From positions 44,324 to 108,323 of the forward strand of contig NAVB01000487.1 of assembly GCA_002179805.1 (NCBI GenBank): DNA of 64,000 nucleotides. The letters are read 5' to 3'. Position 1 is the first letter of the stretch. Each line of letters begins with the position of its first letter. Positions 55,753 to 64,000 of this stretch are shown here, one piece after another. Origin of the DNA: Acanthamoeba lenticulata. Taxonomy: Eukaryota > Discosea > Longamoebia > Acanthamoebidae. The position numbers and the translations under genes are program-made. Under the pieces are notes generated by a model. That model saw only the letters and a program-made list of their open reading frames with translations. It was not told the DNA's origin and did no database searches.

Positions 55753-58700
55753 ATGGCGAGCGTTATCGCTGCTACACATGATGCACAACGCAGGTTTGCT
55801 CACCTTATGTTTCTTTTGTTTGTTAATTTATTGGTTGGTATGATCTAATGAATCATTCTGGTCTGCAGCTTATCCGTCGTGAGCGAGTTGCAGTTCTTGT
55901 GGCGCTGCTTCGTGTCGGCAACCGCGCCAAATGTACATCTCCATCATTGAATCAGCATAATCTCAAATTTTAATGCAACTTGCTGTGATGGCCCACGGCA
56001 GGAGAAGCGCCAGTATCTCGTACAATTCTTGACCAAGTTTGTTGCCGAATTCGCCGAAACCGAGAGTGATTTGGTCGAGCTCAGGTACACCATCCCTCTC
56101 CTCTTTGTTGGTACTGTTTCCTTGACAAACGCTCGGCCCACTCCTCCACCACAGGTTTGGCGGCACGCGCCTGGTCGCGCGGGAGCTCGTGTGGCACTTC
56201 ATCTCCCACATTTCCGAGCTCTGCCGGGCCGGTAGCGATCTGCCCTATGATGAGGCCTCTAAGGTTCGTCCGTTAGCCTTGTGCTTGCGCTCGTGTGCAT
56301 GCACTTGACCATCGCCGTTCACATGTATCGCGCGCAGCACACCCCGACCGCCCTCATCTTCGAGTACCTGAGCGGCCTCTCGCGCGAGGGCGAGGGGTTT
56401 TACCTCCTCTGGGCTCTCGAGATCCTGGCCAAGAACGTAAGTCCCCCACCCGACTCTCCTTGCCTCAGTGGCTCACGTGCCTGCGCTCAGATGGCCAACG
56501 CACGGATCGCCAACGGGCTGGCGACCACCCTCGTCGCCATCCTCGTGCGGCTGCTCGAGCTGCCTTCGGACTTTCTGCTGCGGCGCGAGAGCCAGGCGCA
56601 CTACCCGCACGTGCCCGCCTTCTACTACGCCTTTGCCTTCCCGGCCGTGAGTCAGCTCTTTGGCGTTGAAGAGATTCCCGCGTGCTTGGGATTCCTCGAT
56701 CCCGTCAGCACCGGAACGGCCGCGTCCTCTCCCACAACGGGGGGCGCGACGTCGGCCACGGTGTCGACCACTGGCGCGCCGACGGTGGTCCCCGCCGCCG
56801 CAGCCGCCGTGGCCACGGCCGGCAGCATACGTGAAATTCCAGCCAACGAGATGCTGGCCAGCCTGTGCTACCACATTCTCAACGTGCTTTCACACTTGTT
56901 CAAGCACCCCGGCACGCTCAAGGAGCTTGTTCAGTACAAGAAGCTGGCCGCCTTTGTCGGTCTCCTCAAGCCGCTGTCGGTCGGCGCCGACCGACGGCCC
57001 AACAAGCCCGTCAAGGCCGGCGGGCGCGTGCAGGCCGACGCCTCTGCTGCCGTCGGCGGGGGCTACGCGCTGGACGCCTTTGGTGTCTTTGCCGTCCAGC
57101 GGCAGCTCATTCGGACAATGGCCAGCCTGTTCATCACCTCCTCCCGTAAGAAGAAGAGGTACGCGCGTCCCCGAGAAGGACCGGCCACTGGCCTTGCCGC
57201 TGATCCGTTGTGCAACGCTCATCTGTGTGCGTGGTTCCGCGCGGCACAGCATCGAGTTGATCCACCAGCAGCGCGTGTTGCAGCAGCTGCTGGCCAACCT
57301 GTACAAGTACGGCGACAGGCTGTCGACCACGACGTGCCTCGAGCTGTGCCAGCTGATCGTGTTTACCCTCCGCTCGTCGTTCCCGCTCTCGTCGTCGCTG
57401 CTCGACGACTTTGTAGGCGACGGCGGTTATCAGATCCTCACCCACAACCTCATCGCCACCAGCAAGAAGGGCTCGCGCGACGAGATCGCACGCTTCATCG
57501 GCCTCGTCACTCATCTGCTCTTCATTGGCGACCGCAGCGTCCTGTTTTCGCCTCCGGCCGGCGGGTCGGCGGGGCCCTCGTCGTTCGAGGCCGTCTCCGG
57601 CAGCGGCCGCCGGAGCAGGCCACGGAAGAGCTCGGCCGGTGGCGGCGACGCCGCCTCGACCCGGGCCAGCGGCGATCCCGATGAGGAGAGCAAGCGGCTC
57701 CTGGTCCAGAAGGTCATCGGTATGGCGCCTCCCCCGGCTTGGCCCATGGTCGGTCTGGCAGGCTCCTGGACAGGGCCGAGGTTCACAAATTTGTGCACGA
57801 TTCGTGTGCAGGTGACGAGGCCTTGGGTAACTGGCGCAATCTGGACAGCTGCAAGATCCTGTTCAACGCCTTTGCCTCGTGCAGCTCGACCGAGGTCAAG
57901 ACCGACCTGCTGCGCACCCTCCAGGTCATCCTCTCCCTGCGGGTCACGCTCCCCATCAGCCCGTCGGCCATGACCCACACGGCCGCGCCATCGTCGGTGC
58001 CGCCATCGACGACCTCGGGCTACGGCTCAGGCGACGTCCAGCACACGACGGCGGCCCCGCGGCCGTCGGCGATGAGCGCCAACGGGCCGGCCGCGACTAG
58101 CGGCCCCGGGCGGCCGTCGGCCTTGGCCGGAGGCGGCATCGGAGGAGTCGCGGCGCAGTTCGTGACCGTGACGGGCTACCAGCTGCTGCAGAAGCGCTTC
58201 GAGCCCTTCAAGACGCTCTTCCTGCAGTACGACACGCTCACTCTTCACAACCAGCGGATGGTGCTCGACATGATGGACGACGTGCTGCGCGGGAGCGACC
58301 TCCTCACCAGCGAGCTCAAGTCCTACTGCGGCCTCCTCCAGGGCAAGCGGCCCTCGACCATCCTTCTCGTCTCTAGCCATCTCATCTCGCTCATCCAACG
58401 GTTTGCTTTTCTTTTTCCATTATTATTTATTTCTTGAAATTTACTCATTCTTTTTCTAATAATTTTAAAAATGAACAGAGGGCAGATCAGCCGAACGGTG
58501 CTGCGCTCGGTGGGCATCGTGCCGATCCTGCTCGACTACTTGACCGATCCGCTGCACCTCTACTGCGCATCGGCGCTCATCGGCAACGACGAGCGGCAGC
58601 TGTGCCTCGAGCTCCTCGAACTCGAGCATGCCAGTGCCAGCGGCGGCCGCCCGGTCAAGCGAGGCGTGCCTCGGCACCGCGCCCGCCGCGACGATGCCGA

Positions 58701-61700
58701 CAACGAGGCCGACGACAGCGATGATGACGACGACAGCAGCGACAACGACAACAACGGCGATGAGCGGCTGCATGACAGCGAGGCCACGGACAGTGGCGGC
58801 GAGCAAGCCGAACAGCGGCATGCCGACGCCTCGGCGGCGGCTGTCCACACTAAGGACGAGGAAGTGCGGCAGGTCCTCTACTCGCTCTGCCGGCGCATGC
58901 TGCGGCTCACGTTCCACTTCCTCGTGGGCAACGCCGGGAACCAAGACGCCTTCCGCCGCGAGAATGGCCTGCGTAGGCTCTACGGCATGCTGGGCGACGT
59001 GGCCCTGCGCGGGCCCGTCCTACGCGTGGTGGCCATCATCGCCATCGGCTCGGCCGTCGCGCCGACGATGACGCTAGGTGCCGCCCCTGCCACCGCCTCG
59101 GGCGAGGACGTCGGCGGCGCCATCATCCGCGACATCATCAGCGTGCTCCAGTCGTCCGGGGGCACGTCGGCCCTCAGCAAGGAGGTCCTGTCCATGCGCC
59201 GCGACATTCTCGTGGCGCTCTGCTACATGTTCCGCCACAACGCGAGACTCAAGGACGCCTTCCGCGCCAATGGCGGCTTCATCTGGGCCATCTCCGTCAT
59301 GAACGGCATTGGCAAGTCGATCGACACCAGTGGCCCGAAGAATGACGGGAATGCTGAGAGCCCCGACGTCGACGACGCGCCGCCGCCCGTCGAGTCTGCC
59401 ACCGACAACGACGCTGCTGCTTTGTCGCCGCAACCGGCCAGTGGCACCGAGGCGTCAACACAGCCCGGCATCGAGGCCTCGCAGGAGGCCTTCACCTTCA
59501 TCAAGATGCTGCTCAACACGCTCTCGATCGCGCTCACTTCCAACGTAGAGAACCGCCGCTATTTCCGCACCGAGATCCGCTTTGCCGCGCTGGCCGAGGC
59601 CCTCCAGGCGTGCCACTTTGTCATCCACGTCGGCGAGCGCGCGATCGAGATCTGCGATGCGCTGATCGACATCGCCGTGCGCCAGTCGTGGCCGCCCTCG
59701 TGTCCGACCCACTACAAGAAGTACGTCGACATCTACAACAAGGAGCGCGAGAAGGAGACGCAGCTCCGGCGCGAGCAGGAAGTCCGCGAGCGCCAGCGCC
59801 AGCAACCGCCGGACGTGTCGACCGACTTTGTCGCGCAGGCCACCACCGGCGGCCCTGCCGCCATTGCCGCCGAGGACCACGTCGACGAAATCGACGACCA
59901 TCGGCGGCTGCGCGGCCGCTCGTTCTCGGCCGCGGCGGCTGCGGCGTCGCCTTCATCGTCTTCGTCCTTCTCGACGTGGGCCTCGTCGTCGAGGGACCGG
60001 GCCATCGAGGAGACGGTCAAGTCCTGCGCCGTGTGCCGCGGCCAGCTGGAGATGGAGAACCCAGAGATCTTCAAGATCATCATCCAGCTGCTTGCCTCGG
60101 CCCAGGGCCGGACCGACGACCGCGCCCTGTGCTACATCCTCAACAAGCTCACCTTCCTGGCCACCCTCTCGCCCTCCAACCAGCACCAGGTCGCCGGCGT
60201 GGAGATCGTGTGCGACCTGCTCGACCGCTTCCGCGGGATCCTCACCGCGAGCGACCTCTCCACGCTCGCCTCTCCGAGCGCCAACGCCCCTGCCCCCGCC
60301 GTGGGCGGCGAGGCCACGGCCACCACGAATAACAACACCAAGGCCTTTCTCCACTCGGCGGTGCTGCGGTTCGTGTCCAAGATCGCATCCCACAGCCTGT
60401 CGCTGCAGGCCCTCCGCAAGTACCTGCAGCTCATGCGCGATCCGGCCGCCTTCCCGGTCTCCCTCCTCTCCACGCTCGTCGCCATCGCCAAGCGGTACCA
60501 CGCGCACTTCATTTTTGCAATTTTTGAAGTTTTTACCTTCAATTTGTTTTATATTTAATAATTTAATGTTTTTTGATGCTGACACGAGTTCTTGCTCGGG
60601 GGGCATGCAGGGACGGCCATGTGGTGCCGTCCCACTTTCTGGACTTCCCCAGCGGCAAGGCCGGCGTGGCGCTGCCGCCGACTGAGGGCAAGATCAACTG
60701 GCCGCCGACCGACGGGTACACGATCGCCTTCTGGCTCAACCTCACCACGAACGACGGCGCGACGAATGCCGCTGGCAAGCAGGGGGCGTCGCACGGCAGC
60801 GGCAAGCGGCTGCACGTCCTGCCGGGCAAGTCCGTCTCCGAGGGGCACGTGACCAACATCGACCTCCGCGAGCACAAGAGCGACGACGTCGGCACCCTCA
60901 TCTTCTCCCTCAACAGCGCCAACAAGCAGTGCCTCACCGAGGTTCGTCCTCTTCTGACCTCGGCCTCGGCCTTCATAACTGACCGTGAGCGGTGACGCGC
61001 GCGGCGAGTGTAGCTGGTCATGCGCGATGGCGTGTTGTCGCTGCGGCTGGCCAACAAGTTCAACGCCACCTTTGACGACTTCAGGTTCCGCGAGAAGCGC
61101 TGGTATCACGTCGCCGTCACCCACGCGCCCATGCGCTCGCTCAAGGTGCTTTCCCCTGTTTGTGTTTGTTTGCCCCTAAGACCTGGCCTGACGCCGCTCG
61201 CTCGCTCGTCTCGCATACATTGTGGGGATCGATTTGCAGCAAAAGATCGCGAGCGTGGTGAGACTGAGCGTGGACGGGCTGCTGCGCTCGACGGTGCCCT
61301 TCACCTACTCGCGCCCGATCTCGGCGCACATCTTTGCCTGTCTGGGCTCCCCGCCGGCCGGTTTCAGCTCGCCCAGCCCCACATCATCATCATCGTCATC
61401 ATCATCATCATCATCATCATCGGCTTCTTCATCGCTCGGCGGGCCGCTGAGGTCCGAGGGCTTCGCGGCCCCGACGCCATCGGCCGCCCTGGCCGACGAC
61501 CACGACCACATGGCCGTCGGCGCGGCCGCAAGGCACGAGACTTCGTTCCAGCTGGGCAACCTGTACCTGTTCGAGCGTGCGGCCGAGGAGCCCGACCTGC
61601 TCTTCCTCTACATGCTGGGCCCCAACTACTGCGGCAACCTGGACGTCGACCTGGGCATGTTCCAGACCTATGACGTCATCAACGCGGACACGGTCAAGCA

Positions 61701-64000
61701 GTTCTCCAAGGGCAGCCCGCTCGCGGTGCCCGGCCATCCTTATCACCACGGCAGCGGGCGCCATGCTGGCCAGCCGGGGCTGCGCAAGGGCTCGCTCCTG
61801 TCCATGAGCGAGGTCAGCTTCAGTGGCGAAGTCCCCACCACGGCCAGCGCCGCGATGGCGGCCTCAGGCGATGACCTGGCGTCGCTCGGCGGGAAGGCGC
61901 GCGAGCACGAGGCCGCCGGCTTTGGCTCGAGCGAGGAGGTGCCGGCCGTTGGCGCGCGGGGCGCGGGCGGCGAGCAGCAGTGGGACAACCAGACGCTGCT
62001 CCTGCTCGACCCGTCGCTGTACAACGACCAGATGTCGCTCCTCGATGACGCCATTGTCTTCTTCTTCTCGGCGCGCAACATGGTCATGGCCCAAGCCTTC
62101 CGCATCGACGGCTTTGGCTCGTCGCGGTACGCATCATGCTTCACATTCTTACCATATAGACTTGCTGTGCTGACGTGGATACACATCAGGGCGCCGCACC
62201 AGCACCACCTGAACACGTCGCCGCTGCTGGACAAGGAACACGCCGACGGACTGGCCACGGCGTCCGCCTTGGGCGCGCAGGCCTTAGGCTCGGCCATGGC
62301 CCCGCCCGTTGCCACGTCATCGTCACCGTCTGGCATGTCGTCATCGGCGTCGTCCCCGTTCGCCGCGAGTGGGTCGGGGTCGCAGTCGCTGCCCCCGAAG
62401 CGGGGCGCGGCAGGCGCCCGCAAGGCCAAGAACCACATCCTGCTGGCCAACATCGCGCACCACCACGGCGGCGTGGCCCTGCGGCGCCGGCTCGCCGTCC
62501 AGGAGATGATCTTCAATATCGGCGGCGTGGCCAACCTGCTCTGGTTCCTGTCGACACTGCCCTCGCGCAGCGACATCGTGGCCCGCTTCGTCGAGAAAAC
62601 CGAAGCCGAAGCCGAGGCCGGCACGTCCGCCTCGTCGGCCTCTGAGTCCGAAGGCGAAGCCGCCGCGGCAAACAAGGCCGGGATCAAGCTGGAGCAGCAG
62701 AGCGAGGACGAGCTGCTCCGGACGCTAGACGAGCACCAGCGGCTGCGGCTCAAGATTCAGATCAAGGAGTGCGTCGAGCGGCAGCGGCAGGCCATTCGCC
62801 TGCTCCACAGCCTGCTGCTCAACAATGCGAGGAATGTCAAGGAGATGCTGGACGTCAGCGGCTACCAGCTGCTCGCGCGCATCATTCGCAAGCACAAGTG
62901 GTACGTGGGCTGCGCGCGTGTGTCGTCTTGTCCATGCGCGGCCGATCATCTCACTCGCGCTGCGTCTGGCCAGGACGCTGGACGAAACGCTGCTGTCGCT
63001 CCTGTTCAACTTTGTCGGGCTGCGCAAGAGCCGCGCGCAGTCGCTGTCCTACGGGCAGGCCCACCACCTCCATCACCGCATTCCGGCCAATCCCCCGGCT
63101 CGCGCGGCGGCCGTGTCCCACTTGCAGCAGCTTGACGACGACGCCAAGGTCCGCCGCATGCTCAACTTCCTATTTTTTCATTCTTTAAATTCTTATCATT
63201 TCCCCACGCAGAAGCCGCCGTCGTTCATCACCAAGGTGAAGGACCTCATGCGGAATGAGCCCGTGCGCAAGGGCTCGCTGCCGGCGGGCGATCTTGCTTC
63301 GGCCGGCCGCGACGCCCCGCCCTTCATGGCCCACAGGGCCGCCGCGGCGCCTACCGCAGGGACGGCCTTCCTGTCGGGCTCCGGTTCGTCGGTGCCGCAG
63401 CGCGAGCACGCCTTCGCGGCCGGGCTGGGCCCGTCGATCGTCTTCTCGGACGGCGTCGTGACCAACCTGCCTGCCTTTGTGCACCTCATCCTCAACCGCA
63501 AGCTGTGGAGCTCCGCGCCCGTGCGCGTCCAGGAGATCGTGTTCGAGAGCATGGCCTGGTGCGTCCGCCAGCCCCAATCGCCTGCTGTGGGCCTGCGACC
63601 TGACCGTGTTCGTGTGTGGTTTCTTCAGGCTTGTGGCCAATCACGATCAAGCGGCGTTCAACATCATGCGATTCAGGGAGGCCGGCGTGATTGACAGCTT
63701 CATGCGCATGTTCAAGGAGGAGGCCGACACCCTGTGCATCGGCTTCGCGCCCACGCTGATGGTCATCCTCCGCTCCATCATGACCGACCCGCCGTGCCTG
63801 TCCGACCTCCAGAAAGTCGTGAGCTATCTGATCGCGAGCCACCACAAGTTTGGCATGGCGCGCAACCTGTCGCAGGCCTCGCAGGAGGCCCGCTCGATCT
63901 CGGCCGAGGGCCTCGCCAAGTACCAGACCACGCCGGCCTGGGGGTGCGTCCTGCGGTCTATTTTGTTGTTGTTTTTTTTTTCTTATTTTGTTTTCGTTAT
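55753..64000 (+). CDS. BEACH-family protein, N-terminal part (WDFY3/LvsA-like), 3' end outside window
   Basis: ATG 55753 gives MASVIAATHDAQRS spliced to LSVVSELQFLWRCFVSATAP. The next exons read RQYLVQFLTKFVAEFAETES, then ARELVWHFISHISELCRAG and LSREGEGFYLLWALEILAKN. Long helical ARM-like sequence continues to about 60510, with a paired Cys motif (CAVCRGQLEMENPEIFKII). A concanavalin-A-like lectin domain follows (about 60610-61370: HFLDFPSGKAGVALPPTEGK, YTIAFWLNLT, FREKRWYHVAVTH, VVRLSVDGLLRSTVPF, IFACLGSPP). This arrangement is that of large BEACH proteins, which work in autophagy, vacuole and membrane traffic. The BEACH and WD40 domains themselves would lie beyond the window. A poly-Ser run (61382-61430) comes from a TCA/TCG repeat. 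The window ends in an intron after TTPAWG. Confidence 0.75.

Overview
The window looks like nuclear DNA of a free-living amoebozoan. Acanthamoeba is my best guess, inferred from style rather than from a database match. Exons are GC-rich and are cut by many short (about 55-130 nt) AT-rich GT-AG introns whose donors are mostly gtacgt, gtgcgt or gtacgc. Genes lie on both strands only 50-600 bp apart. The set mixes conserved eukaryotic housekeeping genes, secreted hydrolases and F-box proteins with 27-residue repeats. Most genes are multi-exon, so each CDS entry gives the span from first to last coding base, introns included.

Layout. 1-6441 (+): 3' part of an ECM29-like proteasome adaptor. 6568-9627 (+): an accessory island with a frame-broken F-box/27-residue-repeat gene, an NHL-repeat remnant and an intronless, relatively AT-rich ORF with a PD-(D/E)XK nuclease signature. 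9722-10922 (-): SF3B4, a splicing factor. 11072-16058 (-): WDR11. 16142-20439: a 4.3-kb DNA transposon bounded by TTAA and short inverted repeats, with a Kolobok/Mutator-like transposase reading frame that carries an F-box. 20497-23769 (-): UTP6. 23958-25273 (-): RING/TRAF-zinc-finger membrane protein. 25574-29067 (-): very large charged coiled-coil protein. 29202-31632 (-): FHA-domain protein, divergent from 31917-33613 (+), a secreted PHB-depolymerase-like esterase. 33895-44961 (+): giant USP34/USP24/USP9X-type deubiquitinase. 45299-47943 (-): secreted tandem GH5 glycosidase. 48305-50355: second accessory island with a repeat remnant, an intact F-box/27-residue-repeat gene and a TLC-like membrane protein. 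50514-55173 (-): protein with five PH domains and a RhoGAP domain. 55753-64000 (+): 5' part of a BEACH-family (WDFY3/LvsA-like) protein that runs off the window.

Most notable is the transposon. Its frame is open for about 3.6 kb apart from four in-frame stops, all TGA, and ends at TAG. The catalytic D, D and E are recognisable, and an F-box lies in the long insertion between the second D and the E, next to Thr/Ala-coding 9-bp repeats. It sits 83 bp upstream of the WDR11 start codon and 57 bp downstream of the UTP6 stop codon. The second notable gene is the tandem GH5 enzyme, whose C-terminal domain has Ala at the expected nucleophile position. Several genes touch ubiquitin biology (ECM29, USP, RING/TRAF, three F-box sequences), but nothing shows they act as one system.
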